Origin: UBA10649 sp963755335
GTDB lineage: Bacteria > Actinomycetota > Actinomycetes > S36-B12
NCBI GenBank assembly: GCA_963755335.1
Contig: CAVWJW010000008.1
Span: forward strand, 1,178,001 to 1,242,000
Reading direction: 5' to 3'
Length of the DNA stretch: 64,000 nt
The notes below the pieces were generated by a model. The model was not told the DNA's origin, did no database searches, and saw only the letters and a program-made list of their open reading frames with translations. Below are positions 40,084-49,112 of the stretch, in pieces (position 1 is the first letter of the stretch; each line of letters opens with the position of its first letter). A program made the position numbers and the translations under genes.

Positions 40084-41013
40084 ATGCCGTCCGACGTGGG
40101 CGGCACCGTCGCCGGGCTCCTGGTCGTCGACAAGCCGGAGGGGATGACGTCGCATGACGTCGTCGGGCGGGCGCGTCGGGCGCTCGGCACCCGCAAGGTC
40201 GGCCACGCCGGCACCCTCGACCCCATGGCGACCGGGGTGCTGGTGCTCGGCGTGGGCCAGGCCACCCGCCTGCTCGGCCTCCTGGCGCTCAAGGACAAGT
40301 CGTACGAGGCCACGATCAGGCTGGGCCAGGCCACCGTCACGGACGACCGGCAGGGTGACGTCCTGACGATGGCCGACTCGGGGCTACTCGCGGCGGTGAC
40401 CGACGACGCCATCGCTGCGTCGCTGGGTGCCTTCGTCGGCGTCATCGAGCAGCGACCGAGCTCGGTCAGCGCCATCAAGGTCGACGGACGCCGGGCTTAT
40501 GACCGCGTTCGCGCGGGCGAGGATGTCGAGCTGCCCGCGCGGACGGTGGAGATCGCCAGCATCGACCTGGGCGCGATCCATCGCAGCGCCGACGGGATCG
40601 ATGTCGGCATCAGGGTCACGTGCAGCACCGGCACCTACGTCCGGGCGATCGCCCGCGATCTCGGCGATGCGCTGGGCGTAGGCGGCCACCTCGTGCAGCT
40701 GCGCCGCACCCGAGTCGGGGCCTTCTCGGCTGCCGGCGCCGTGTCCCTCGACGAGCTCGAGGGGCGGGGTCGCGAGTGCGTGCTGGCGATGTCGGCCGTC
40801 GTCGCGTCCTGCTTCCCCGTCTGGCACGTCACGCACGAGCAGGCGCGGGCGGTCGGCTCGGGCCTGCGCATCGACTACGACGGGCCGGCGGTCCAGGAGC
40901 CGGTCGCCGTCGTCGGTCCCGACGGCCGGTTCGTGGCGATGGCCGCAGACGAGGGTGGCCGCGCCCGCTACCTGGCGGTGTTCGTGCCGGCCCCGTCCAA
41001 GTCCGGGTCCTAG
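40084..41013 (+). CDS. truB: tRNA pseudouridine-55 synthase
   Basis: A 309-residue pseudouridine synthase. The catalytic Asp46 lies in GHAGTLDPMATGVL; DKPEGMTSHDVV and the later RVTCSTGTYVRAIARDLG are family signatures. The C-terminal PUA-like part is of the shorter actinobacterial kind. It directly follows rbfA without a gap. Confidence 0.95.
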   Translation: MPSDVGGTVAGLLVVDKPEGMTSHDVVGRARRALGTRKVGHAGTLDPMATGVLVLGVGQATRLLGLLALKDKSYEATIRLGQATVTDDRQGDVLTMADSGLLAAVTDDAIAASLGAFVGVIEQRPSSVSAIKVDGRRAYDRVRAGEDVELPARTVEIASIDLGAIHRSADGIDVGIRVTCSTGTYVRAIARDLGDALGVGGHLVQLRRTRVGAFSAAGAVSLDELEGRGRECVLAMSAVVASCFPVWHVTHEQARAVGSGLRIDYDGPAVQEPVAVVGPDGRFVAMAADEGGRARYLAVFVPAPSKSGS

Positions 41014-41016
41014 GCT
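41011..41016 (+). promoter_or_regulatory. -10 element TAGGCT upstream of ribF
   Basis: TAGGCT overlapping the truB stop, nine bases before the ribF ATG. This would give a nearly leaderless ribF transcript in addition to operon read-through. Confidence 0.4.
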
Positions 41017-41025
41017 AGGCGCGCC

Positions 41026-41952
41026 ATGACCTCCACCGATGCCGCGAGCCCCGCCCGGCTGGCCTCCGTCGTATCGATCGGCGTCTTCGACGGAGTGCAC
41101 CGTGGGCACCAGGCCCTGCTGGCCGCCGCGCGCGAGCGCGCCGATGCCCGAGGACTCCCGCTCGTGGTGGTCACCTTCGATCCCCACCCGATGTCGGTCG
41201 TCGGGCCGCGTGTCGCGCCGCCGTCACTGGCGTCCGTGCACCGCCGCGTCGAGTTGCTGCGCGAGCACGGTGCCGACGAGGTGAGGGTGCTCGCATTCGA
41301 CGAGGCGCTGTCGCACCTGACACCGGAGGAGTTCATCTCCCGGTTCCTCGTCGACGAGGTGCATGCCCACGAGATCGTGGTGGGGGAGGACTTCCGCTTC
41401 GGGCACCGCGCGGCGGGCACCGTGGCCACCCTCCAGGAGCAGGGACACGACATGGGGTTCACGGTCACCGCGGTCGGACTGGTGGGGGATGCGCAGCAGC
41501 GCTGGTCGTCGACGCACGCGCGCACGTTGATCGAGTCAGGCGACGTGGCTGAGGCGGCGGAGGTCCTGGGGCGCGAGTACGCGATCGACGGCACCGTCGT
41601 GCATGGCGACCATCGAGGACGCGAGCTCGGCTTCCCGACCGCCAACCTGGCCTGGCCCGACACGCCGGCGGTGCCGGCCGACGGCGTGTACGCGGGCTGG
41701 CTCGACACCGCCGGTGTGGGGTATCCCGCGGCCATCTCGGTCGGCACCAATCCGCACTTCCAGGGCACCGAGCGCCGGGTCGAGTCCTACGTCCTCGACC
41801 GCACTGACCTCGACCTGTACGGGTATCCGATCAGGGTGCGGTTCGTCGAGCGGCTCCGCGGGCAGCTCACCTTCGACGGCCTCGACGGGCTGATCGAGCA
41901 GATGAACAGCGACGTCGCGCTCGCCCGAACCCTTCTGACGGCCCGTCAGTAG
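41026..41952 (+). CDS. ribF: Bifunctional riboflavin kinase / FAD synthetase
   Basis: A 308-residue enzyme making FMN and FAD. The N-terminal FAD synthetase half has GVFDGVHRGHQ and VTFDPHPM and a nucleotide-binding WSSTHAR. The C-terminal riboflavin kinase half has GRELGFPTANL and VESYVLD. It completes the rimP-ribF operon. FMN/FAD supply matters for several flavoenzymes nearby, but no riboswitch was seen ahead of it. Confidence 0.95.
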   Translation: MTSTDAASPARLASVVSIGVFDGVHRGHQALLAAARERADARGLPLVVVTFDPHPMSVVGPRVAPPSLASVHRRVELLREHGADEVRVLAFDEALSHLTPEEFISRFLVDEVHAHEIVVGEDFRFGHRAAGTVATLQEQGHDMGFTVTAVGLVGDAQQRWSSTHARTLIESGDVAEAAEVLGREYAIDGTVVHGDHRGRELGFPTANLAWPDTPAVPADGVYAGWLDTAGVGYPAAISVGTNPHFQGTERRVESYVLDRTDLDLYGYPIRVRFVERLRGQLTFDGLDGLIEQMNSDVALARTLLTARQ

Positions 41953-41967
41953 CGGCGGATCACCACG

Positions 41968-42882
41968 ATGACCACCACCACGGCCCCGGTCGTCGTCGAG
42001 CCGGCGCCCGCGCGGCCGGAGGCCCACTCGTGGCGTGACGTCTTCGCGGTCAGCGACCCGCGCCGGGTCGCCCTGGTCGTCGTGGGGGTGGCGGCCACCG
42101 TGTTCGGGTACGAGGTCGTCCTCATCACCGTGTTCGATGCCCGCACCTGGTGGGGCCACGACCTTGTCCGTACCTCCGGGTCCTTCCTCGTCGTGTTCGC
42201 GGTGATCGCGGCGCTGGCCGGGTACCGGTCGACGCAACGTGGCCGCCTGACCGTCTTCCTGCTGACGGGCTGGACGGCGATCTCGCTGGTGAGCTGGGTG
42301 CCGCGCCAACGGCCGCCGGCGTGGCCTGAACTGGCCCAGCTCGGCTGGTGGGCCGGCTGGTGCATCGCCATCTACGTCGCGTTCCCGGTCGTCTACGCGC
42401 TGGCCCATCGTCAGTCGATCCGCTCGTACGGCCTGCGCCTGGGCCTGTTCCGCGGGGAGCTGCGCATCTTCGCGGTGCTCCTGCCCGCCATCGTCGCCGG
42501 CGCCTACCTGTCGGCCGGACAGCCGCGGTTCCAGCAGACCTATCCGTTCTACACGGACTGGTCGGCGGGCCGCGGCACCCTCGCGGGTCTGCTGGCCTGG
42601 TGGGCGATGTACGCCCTGACGTTCGTGGCGCTGGAGTTCTTCTACCGGGGCTTCCTGGTCACGGCCGGATTCGGGCTGCTGGGGTGGTGGGCGATCCCGG
42701 CGATGGCGGCCCCGTACTGCCTGCTGCACCTCGACAAGCCGCTTCCCGAGATGGTGACCAGCCTGTTCGGGGGACTGGTCCTGGGGGTGATCGCCCTGCG
42801 AACGCGGTCGATCCTGGCCGGGGTCCTGGCCCATGTGACCCTCGCGGTGGGCACCGACGCCGCGGTCCTCCTGCGTCGCTGA
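41968..42882 (+). CDS. CPBP family intramembrane metalloprotease
   Basis: A 304-residue membrane protein with about eight hydrophobic segments and an Abi/CPBP domain in the last 120 residues. The first motif reads LEFFYRGF (Glu223, Arg227), a single-Glu version of the usual EExxxR. The second motif is CLLHLDKP (His254) and the third AHVTLAVGTD. Activity is plausible but the missing first Glu is noteworthy. It follows ribF by 15 bases. Confidence 0.8.
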   Translation: MTTTTAPVVVEPAPARPEAHSWRDVFAVSDPRRVALVVVGVAATVFGYEVVLITVFDARTWWGHDLVRTSGSFLVVFAVIAALAGYRSTQRGRLTVFLLTGWTAISLVSWVPRQRPPAWPELAQLGWWAGWCIAIYVAFPVVYALAHRQSIRSYGLRLGLFRGELRIFAVLLPAIVAGAYLSAGQPRFQQTYPFYTDWSAGRGTLAGLLAWWAMYALTFVALEFFYRGFLVTAGFGLLGWWAIPAMAAPYCLLHLDKPLPEMVTSLFGGLVLGVIALRTRSILAGVLAHVTLAVGTDAAVLLRR

Positions 42883-42958
42883 GGCTGGTAGTCTTCTGGG
42901 GCTAAGACGGTCGTGGGGCGGGATTCCTCCCATCCTCCGCGATTCGTGTCATCTCAAC

Positions 42959-42974
42959 CGCTTCCCCGGAAGCG
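42959..42974 (+). promoter_or_regulatory. Hairpin in the rpsO leader
   Basis: CGCTTC (42959-42964) pairs with GAAGCG (42969-42974) over a CCCG tetraloop, just before the AAAAGGA ribosome binding site of rpsO. A TAGTCT -10 lies near 42888. rpsO leaders often bind S15 to autoregulate; whether this hairpin does so is inference. Confidence 0.4.
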
Positions 42975-42990
42975 ACGAAAAGGATCATGC

Positions 42991-43260
42991 ATGCCGCTCG
43001 ACAGCGCCACCAAGCAGGAGATCATCGCCGAGTACGGTTCCAAGCCGGGCGACACCGGCAGCCCTGAGGTCCAGATCGCGATGCTGACGCGTCGCATCTC
43101 CGATCTCACGGAGCACCTCAAGACCCACAAGCATGACCACCACAGCCGTCGTGGTCTGCTGATCCTCGTCGGCCAGCGCCGTCGGCTCCTCCAGTACCTG
43201 GTGAAGACCGACATCGCGCGCTACCGCACGATCATCGAGAAGCTCGGCATCCGCCGCTAG
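42991..43260 (+). CDS. rpsO: Ribosomal protein uS15
   Basis: An 89-residue 30S protein, standard length. Signatures include GDTGSPEVQIAMLTRRI, LTEHLKTHKHDHHSRRGLL and the C-terminal YRTIIEKLGIRR. The ATG at 42991 is set by the family N terminus (MPLDSATKQEI) and the AAAAGGA upstream. It is followed by a strong terminator hairpin and then pnp, the classical rpsO-pnp pair. Confidence 0.97.
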   Translation: MPLDSATKQEIIAEYGSKPGDTGSPEVQIAMLTRRISDLTEHLKTHKHDHHSRRGLLILVGQRRRLLQYLVKTDIARYRTIIEKLGIRR

Positions 43261-43268
43261 CCCTATCC

Positions 43269-43298
43269 GACAGGCCCGTCCAGGTGGACGGGCCTGTC
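43269..43298 (+). terminator. rpsO terminator hairpin
   Basis: Perfect 13-bp stem GACAGGCCCGTCC (43269-43281) with 43286-43298 across an AGGT loop, followed by TGTTC. It lies eight bases after the rpsO stop and should separate rpsO from pnp transcription. Confidence 0.8.
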
Positions 43299-43315
43299 TG
43301 TTCAGCACCACAGCA

Positions 43316-43420
43316 CCCCGGAAAAACTGAATACGGAAACCAATCCGGGGCGCCGCGACAGCGTCGTCCGTCGGTCCTCGGTAGTGACCTCCGGGGATTC
43401 CTGCAGCGCAGGTGATCCCC
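43316..43420 (+). ncRNA. Structured pnp 5' leader, candidate Actino-pnp RNA motif
   Basis: Two stem-loops lie in the leader of pnp. CCCCGG (43316-43321) pairs with CCGGGG (43345-43350). GGGGAT (43393-43398) pairs with ATCCCC (43415-43420), enclosing an inner CCTGC/GCAGG stem (43400-43412). Actinomycetes are known to carry a conserved Actino-pnp RNA at exactly this place, probably an RNase-processed element for PNPase autoregulation. I assign it by position and architecture, not by covariance search. Confidence 0.55.
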
Positions 43421-43490
43421 GTGGGCCTCGATCGAAGACCGCCACCGGCCGCGTTACGTGTGCGCCCCTGTCACAGAACAGGAGGCACCC

Positions 43491-45698
43491 GTGGAGGGTC
43501 CCCAGATTTCCCGCGCAGAAGCCGTCATCGACAACGGGTCGTTCGGCACGCGCACCATCGTGTTCGAGACCGGCCGCCTGGCCCGCCAGGCCGCCGGCTC
43601 TGTCGCCGTGTACCTCGACGAGCAGACGATGCTCCTGAGCGCCACGACGGCCGGCAAGTCCCCGAAGGACCAGTTCGACTTCTTCCCGCTGACGGTCGAT
43701 GTCGAGGAGCGCATGTACGCCCTCGGTCGCATCCCCGGCTCGTTCTTCCGCCGTGAGGGCCGTCCGTCCGAGGACGCCATCCTCACCTGCCGGCTCATCG
43801 ACCGCCCGCTGCGCCCGACGTTCAAGAAGGGCCTGCGCAACGAGGTCCAGGTCGTCATCACCGTGATGGCGCTCAACCCCGTCGACCTGTACGACGTCGT
43901 GGCCATCAACGCCGCGTCGGCGTCCACCCAGCTGTCCGGCCTGCCGTTCAGCGGCCCGATCGGCGGCGTCCGCGTCGCGCTCATCCGTGGCCAGTGGGTC
44001 GCGTTCCCGACGCACGACCAGCTCGAGGAGGCCGTGTTCGACATGGTCGTCGCGGGCCGCATCGCCGGTGACGACGTCGCCATCATGATGGTCGAGGCCG
44101 AGGCCACCGTCCGGACGATCGAGCTCATCGCCGGTGGCGCCACGGCGCCGACCGAGGAGGTCGTCGCCGAGGGCCTCGATGCGTCCAAGACGTTCATCCG
44201 CACGCTGTGCGAGGCGCAGCAGCAGCTGGCCGCCGCGGCCGCCAAGCCGATCGCCGACTTCCCGGTGTTCCTCGAGTACCAGGACGACGTGTACGACGCC
44301 GTCGAGCGCCTGTCTGTCGCGGACGTCCGCGAGGCCATGACGATCGTCAGCAAGGCCGAGCGCGAGAACCGTCTCGACGACATCAAGAAGGTCGTCGTCG
44401 CGGAGGCGGGCCAGGAGTTCGAGGGGCGCGAGAAGGAGATCTCCGCGGCGCTGCGTGCGGTCACGAAGAAGGTCGTGCGCGAGCGCGTCCTCAAGGACCA
44501 CGTGCGCATCGACGGTCGTGGTCTCACCGACATCCGCACGCTGTCGGCCGAGGTCGACGTGCTTCCGCGCGTCCACGGATCGGCGCTGTTCGAGCGTGGC
44601 GAGACCCAGATCCTGGGCGTCACGACCCTGAACATGCTCCGCATGGAGCAGCAGCTCGACACGCTGAGCCCGGAGAGCCGCAAGCGCTACATGCACAACT
44701 ACAACTTCCCGCCGTACTCCACCGGAGAGACCGGTCGCGTGGGCTCGCCCAAGCGCCGCGAGATCGGCCACGGCGCGCTCGCCGAGCGGGCACTCCTGCC
44801 GGTGCTGCCGTCCAAGGAGGAGTTCCCCTACGCGATCCGTCAGGTGTCCGAGGCCCTCGGCTCCAACGGCTCGACGTCCATGGGCTCCGTCTGCGCCTCG
44901 ACGATGTCGCTGCTCAACGCCGGTGTGCCGCTGCGCGCCCCGGTCGCCGGCATCGCGATGGGCCTGATCTCCGGAGAGGTCGACGGCACGACCGAGTACG
45001 TCGCCATCACCGACATCCTCGGCGCCGAGGATGCTTTCGGTGACATGGACTTCAAGGTCGCCGGCACGAAGGACTTCGTCACCGCGCTCCAGCTCGACAC
45101 GAAGCTCGACGGCATTCCCGCGTCGGTGCTCGCCGCCGCGCTGCAGCAGGCGCACGACGCGCGCCTGACGATCCTCGAGGTCATGAACGAGGCCATCGAC
45201 GCGCCGGACGAGATGGCACCGACTGCTCCTCGCGTCATCGCTATCCAGATCCCGGTCGACAAGATCGGCGAGGTGATCGGGCCGAAGGGCAAGATCATCA
45301 ACCAGATCCAGGAGGAGACCGGCGCCGACATCACGATCCAGGACGACGGCACCATCTACATCGGTGCCACGAACGGCGAGTCGGCGGAGGCTGCTCGGGC
45401 GCAGATCAACCAGATCGCCAACCCGACGATGCCCGAGGTGGGCGAGCGCTACCTGGGGACCGTGGTCAAGACCACCACCTTCGGTGCCTTCGTGTCCCTG
45501 ATGCCGGGCAAGGACGGCCTGCTGCACATCTCCGAGATCAAGAAGCTCGCGGGCGGCAAGCGCGTCGAGAACGTCGAGGACGTCCTCAAGGTCGGCAGCA
45601 AGGTGCAGGTCGAGATCAAGGAGATCGACCCGCGCGGCAAGCTCTCGCTCGTGCCGGTGCTCGAGGGCGCGGACGCGCCCGCCGATGCCCAAGGCTGA
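43491..45698 (+). CDS. pnp: Polyribonucleotide nucleotidyltransferase (PNPase)
   Basis: 3'-5' phosphorolytic exoribonuclease of about 735 residues. The GTG at 43491 is chosen because AGGAGG ends five bases upstream and the protein then begins EGPQISRAEAVIDNG; upstream in-frame extension lacks conservation. Two RNase PH domains (SFGTRTIVFETGRLARQA and RGETQILGVTTLN), a helical linker, KH (IGEVIGPKGKIINQIQEETGADI) and S1 (GTVVKTTTFGAFVSLMPGKDGLLHIS) domains are all intact. The end overlaps the M16 peptidase start by 14 bases. Confidence 0.96.
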   Translation: MEGPQISRAEAVIDNGSFGTRTIVFETGRLARQAAGSVAVYLDEQTMLLSATTAGKSPKDQFDFFPLTVDVEERMYALGRIPGSFFRREGRPSEDAILTCRLIDRPLRPTFKKGLRNEVQVVITVMALNPVDLYDVVAINAASASTQLSGLPFSGPIGGVRVALIRGQWVAFPTHDQLEEAVFDMVVAGRIAGDDVAIMMVEAEATVRTIELIAGGATAPTEEVVAEGLDASKTFIRTLCEAQQQLAAAAAKPIADFPVFLEYQDDVYDAVERLSVADVREAMTIVSKAERENRLDDIKKVVVAEAGQEFEGREKEISAALRAVTKKVVRERVLKDHVRIDGRGLTDIRTLSAEVDVLPRVHGSALFERGETQILGVTTLNMLRMEQQLDTLSPESRKRYMHNYNFPPYSTGETGRVGSPKRREIGHGALAERALLPVLPSKEEFPYAIRQVSEALGSNGSTSMGSVCASTMSLLNAGVPLRAPVAGIAMGLISGEVDGTTEYVAITDILGAEDAFGDMDFKVAGTKDFVTALQLDTKLDGIPASVLAAALQQAHDARLTILEVMNEAIDAPDEMAPTAPRVIAIQIPVDKIGEVIGPKGKIINQIQEETGADITIQDDGTIYIGATNGESAEAARAQINQIANPTMPEVGERYLGTVVKTTTFGAFVSLMPGKDGLLHISEIKKLAGGKRVENVEDVLKVGSKVQVEIKEIDPRGKLSLVPVLEGADAPADAQG

Positions 45699-46996
45699 AA
45701 CACGCACGCTGCTTCGGGAGGGTGACGGCGGACTCGTCCGCCGCACCACCCTCCCGGGCGGCCTGCGGATCATCACCGAGCAGGTTCCGGGCGTTCGCTC
45801 GGTCGCCTTCGGCGTGTGGGTGAACGTCGGCTCACGCGACGAGAGCGGCTCGATGAGGGGTTCCGCGCACTACCTCGAGCACCTGCTGTTCAAGGGCACG
45901 TCGCGGCGTTCGGCGCTCGAGATCTCCGCCTCCATCGAGGCGGTCGGCGGTGACCTGAACGCGTTCACCACCAAGGAGTACACCTGCTACTACGCGCGGG
46001 TGCTCGACACTGACCTGCCGCTGGCCATCGATGTCGTCTGCGACGTCGTGACGGACGCCCTGATCCGCACCGAGGACGTGGAGAGCGAGCGAGGGGTGAT
46101 CCTCGAGGAGATCGCGATGCACGAGGACGAGCCCGCGGACCTCGTGCACGAGGAGTTCGCCTCGGCGATGTTCGGCGACACCCCTCTCGGACGTCCGGTG
46201 CTGGGCACGATCGAGACCATCACCGGTCTGTCCCGCCGGTCCATCAATGCCTTCTACCACCGCAAGTACCGTCCCGAGTCGATCGTGATCGCCGCGGCCG
46301 GCAGCCTCGATCACGCCACCGTCGTCAAGCAGGTCCGGGCCGCCTTCGCCCACGTCCTCGACGAGTCGATCGTGGCCCAGGCCGCGCGCCAGGCTCGCCG
46401 TCCGCGGCCGCACGGAGCGAACATCAAGGTCACCCGTCGGGCGACGGAGCAGGCCAACCTCATCATCGGCGTCCCGGGCCTGACTCGCAGCGACCCCCGC
46501 CGCTACGCCATGAGCGTGCTGTCCACGGCCTTCGGCGGCGGCATGAGCAGCCGCCTGTTCCAGGAGGTCCGCGAGAAGCGCGGACTCGCTTACTCGGTGT
46601 ACTCGTATGCCCAGGGGTACGCCGACGACGGGATGTTCGGCGTCTACGTGGGCTGCCTGCCGAGCAAGGTCGACAGCGTGCTCGACGTGTGCATCACCGA
46701 GATGGAGCGGCTGGCCGACAGCGGCCTGACCGACGACGAGATCGCGCGTGGCAAGGGGCAGGTCCGCGGCGGGACCGTGCTCGGCCAGGAGGACACCGGT
46801 GCCCGCATGACGCGCATCGCCAAGAGCGAGCTGCACGGGGATCCGCTGCTCAGCATCGACGAGCTGCTGGGTCGCGTCGACAACGTCACGTCCGCAGGAC
46901 ATCCAGGACGTGGCCCGCGACATCCTGACCGCGCCGGCGACCCTTGCCGTGGTCGGACCGTTCGACGAGACCACGACCTTCAACGCGGTCGGCTGA
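45685..46996 (+). CDS. M16 family zinc peptidase, frameshifted near the C terminus
   Basis: Pitrilysin/processing-peptidase-like protein of about 436 residues. The inverted zinc motif HYLEH (His62, Glu65, His66) and distal ligand Glu142 (ILEEIAMHE) are intact. The substrate-binding GLAYSVYSYAQ is present. One extra base near 46893-46897 breaks the frame after DNVTSA; its removal restores DIQDVARDILTAPATLAVVGPF and a stop at 46994-46996. It follows pnp, as in many actinomycetes. The physiological substrate is unknown. Confidence 0.88.
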
Positions 46997-47008
46997 GATC
47001 CGTCCGAG

Positions 47009-47014
47009 TAGGCT
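47009..47014 (+). promoter_or_regulatory. -10 element TAGGCT of a leaderless dapB promoter
   Basis: TAGGCT, six bases, then the GTG at 47021. Confidence 0.5.
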
Positions 47015-47020
47015 CGCGTC

Positions 47021-47761
47021 GTGATCAAGGTTGGCGTTGTCGGTGCGCGTGGGCGCATGGGTCAGGCGGTCGTCGAGGCGATCAACGGCGCAGCGGACTG
47101 CGAACTGGTCGCAGCGATCGATATCGGCGTACCGCCCTCCGCGCTGTCTCAGGCGGGTGCCCACGTGATCGTCGACTTCACCACTCCGGACTCCGTGATG
47201 CGCACTCTCAAGGCATGCATCAGCGACGGCATCCACTGCGTGGTCGGAACCACGGGCTTCGATGACGCCAAGCTGGCCCAGGTGCGCGAATGGTGCGCAG
47301 CCAATCCGCAGGTGGGCGTGCTCATCGCCCCCAACTTCGGCATCGGCGCCGTGATCATGATGCGCCTCGCTGAACTGGCGGCCCCGTACTTCGAGTCGGC
47401 CGAGATCATCGAGCTGCACCACCCGGGCAAGGTCGACGCCCCATCCGGGACGGCCAGCCACACGGCGATGCTCATGGCCGCCGCCCGTGCGGGACTGCCC
47501 GCTCAGCCGGATGCCACGACCCACGAGTTCGACGGGGCGCGCGGAGCCGACATCGACGGCATCCACGTGCATTCCGTGCGCGCCCGCGGCCTCGTCGCGC
47601 ATCAGGAGGTCATCCTCGGCGGTGAGGGCGAGACCCTCACGATTCGACATGACTCGCTGGACCGCACGTCGTTCATGCCGGGTGTCCTGATGGGAGTGCG
47701 CCAGGTGAGCGCACACCCGGGACTCACGGTGGGCCTGGCGAACTACCTCGACCTCGGCTGA
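47021..47761 (+). CDS. dapB: 4-hydroxy-tetrahydrodipicolinate reductase
   Basis: Lysine/diaminopimelate pathway reductase of 246 residues. The NAD(P) motif GVVGARGRMGQ, the catalytic ELHHPGKVDAPSGTA and VGTTGFDD are present. dapA lies about 7 kb downstream, so the two pathway genes are close but separate. A leaderless start at the GTG at 47021 is supported by the TAGGCT box. Confidence 0.95.
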   Translation: MIKVGVVGARGRMGQAVVEAINGAADCELVAAIDIGVPPSALSQAGAHVIVDFTTPDSVMRTLKACISDGIHCVVGTTGFDDAKLAQVREWCAANPQVGVLIAPNFGIGAVIMMRLAELAAPYFESAEIIELHHPGKVDAPSGTASHTAMLMAAARAGLPAQPDATTHEFDGARGADIDGIHVHSVRARGLVAHQEVILGGEGETLTIRHDSLDRTSFMPGVLMGVRQVSAHPGLTVGLANYLDLG

Positions 47762-47779
47762 CGCCCTCGTGCAGATCGG

Positions 47780-48238
47780 GTGCGCACCGTGAGTGCGAGG
47801 ACCCTCTCGTGGCTGCTGGCGGCCGCGGTTGCCGTGTACATCGTGTTCGCCGGGATGCGGGCATGGGCTCTCATCGTTACCGGCGAGCCGGCCCTGATCG
47901 TCTTCGGCATCAGCGTCGTGGTGATCCCGGCGATCGGCGTGTGGGTGCTTTGGCGTGAGCTGAGGTTCGGGATGGCCACCGCGCGCATGGGCAAGGAGCT
48001 CGGCGCCGAGGGCGGGCTGCCCGTCGACGACCTGCCCAAGACGCCGTCCGGCCGCGTGGCCAAGGACGCGGCGGACGTGAGGTTCGCCGAGTACGAGCGC
48101 GACGTCCAGGCCTCGCCGGAGGACTGGCGCTGCTGGTACCGCCTCGCTATCGGCTATGACGACTGCCGGGACCGCAAGCGCGCCCGGGCGGCGATGCGGC
48201 GCGCGATCGGGCTCTTCGAACCGTCACCGGCGGACTAG
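47780..48238 (+). CDS. Small membrane protein with a TPR-like tail, unknown function
   Basis: A 152-residue protein with two N-terminal transmembrane helices (SWLLAAAVAVYIVFAGMRAW and PALIVFGISVVVIPAIGVWVLW). A cytoplasmic tail resembles a single tetratricopeptide unit (DWRCWYRLAIGYDDCRDRKRARAAMRRAIGLFE). Similar genes sit beside dapB in other actinomycetes. The GTG at 47789 is an alternative start. The 3' end overlaps the convergent PH-domain gene by four bases. I do not assign a function. Confidence 0.72.
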   Translation: MRTVSARTLSWLLAAAVAVYIVFAGMRAWALIVTGEPALIVFGISVVVIPAIGVWVLWRELRFGMATARMGKELGAEGGLPVDDLPKTPSGRVAKDAADVRFAEYERDVQASPEDWRCWYRLAIGYDDCRDRKRARAAMRRAIGLFEPSPAD

Positions 48239-48783
48239 CGACCGGCCCAGTGCTCGAGCCGGAGCCGGGCCATGTCGAACGCCTCGGCCCGAAGCCACAG
48301 GTCCGGCGACGTGGAGTAGACGTGGGTCGCGATCATGACGCCGGTGCGGGTGCGCAGCATCGATCGCGAACCCGAAACCCAGATCGGCGTGCCGAGGAAC
48401 GGGCATCGACCTTCGACCAGGTCGACCGAGGCCACCTCCGCCCAGGGCACCTCGCGCCGCCGCAGGACGGTCTCGATGCGAACGGCCTCGTCGGACACGT
48501 AGGTGCCGACCACCCAGCCGCGCAGGAGAACGAAGGTGGCCGTGGCGGCCACGCCTGCCGCCACGATGGTGGGGACCAGCGCGCCCGTCACCAGTGCGGA
48601 CATCAGCGCGGATCCGAGGCCGATGACCGTGATCGCACTGAGGACGCCAAGGGCGACGATCCGCACCGGGCCGCGGCCCACGACGCGCACCGGCCGCACC
48701 TGCACGAACGCGTCGTCGACCGGAGCGTCCGGATCGGGCTTGGGCCAGAGGAATCCAAAGATCGGCTTGCGCGGCTCGTTCAT
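48235..48783 (-). CDS. Membrane protein with a bacterial PH-like domain
   Basis: A 182-residue protein with two membrane helices (about residues 40-88) followed by a bacterial pleckstrin-like domain (GTYVSDEAVRIETVLRRREVPWAEVASVDLVEGR... MIATHVYST). Such domains often act in membrane stress or scaffold roles, but this one is uncharacterised. It starts four bases inside the azlD stop, so it is coupled to the AzlCD pair. Confidence 0.75.
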   Translation of the reverse strand: MNEPRKPIFGFLWPKPDPDAPVDDAFVQVRPVRVVGRGPVRIVALGVLSAITVIGLGSALMSALVTGALVPTIVAAGVAATATFVLLRGWVVGTYVSDEAVRIETVLRRREVPWAEVASVDLVEGRCPFLGTPIWVSGSRSMLRTRTGVMIATHVYSTSPDLWLRAEAFDMARLRLEHWAGR

Positions 48784-49112
48784 GAGGCCAGCCCTACGGC
48801 CCGCAGGACAGCGGCGGTGATCGCTGCCACGAGCACGACGACGAGGAACGGTGCACGAAGGAGGAGGGCGACCACGGCAGCGGCGACGCCGGCGAGGCGG
48901 GCGTCGATGACCAGGGTCTGCCCCACGGCGAACGTCTGCACGGCGACGAGGGCCGACAGCAGGGCGACGGGGAGCAAACCGGTGATGCGGCGCACGCTGG
49001 GCCGGGAGAGCATCTCGCCGGGCAGCAGGTAGCCGACGAGCTTGGCCACGTAGGTGCCCAACGACCCAGCGAGGACCGCGACCCAGATCACGCCCGCCGC
49101 CCGATCAGCCAT
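48780..49112 (-). CDS. azlD: AzlD family branched-chain amino acid exporter subunit
   Basis: A 110-residue protein with about four hydrophobic segments (GVIWVAVLAGSLGTYVAKLVGY and ALLSALVAVQTFAVGQ). It is the small partner of AzlC in a two-component exporter of branched-chain amino acids or related compounds. The start ATG at 49112 lies within the end of azlC (25-base overlap), the normal arrangement for this pair. Confidence 0.85.
   Translation of the reverse strand: MADRAAGVIWVAVLAGSLGTYVAKLVGYLLPGEMLSRPSVRRITGLLPVALLSALVAVQTFAVGQTLVIDARLAGVAAAVVALLLRAPFLVVVLVAAITAAVLRAVGLAS

Noticed and set aside
43302..45776. An 824-codon minus-strand frame opposite pnp
   Set aside because: Antisense shadow of pnp, whose domains are all intact.
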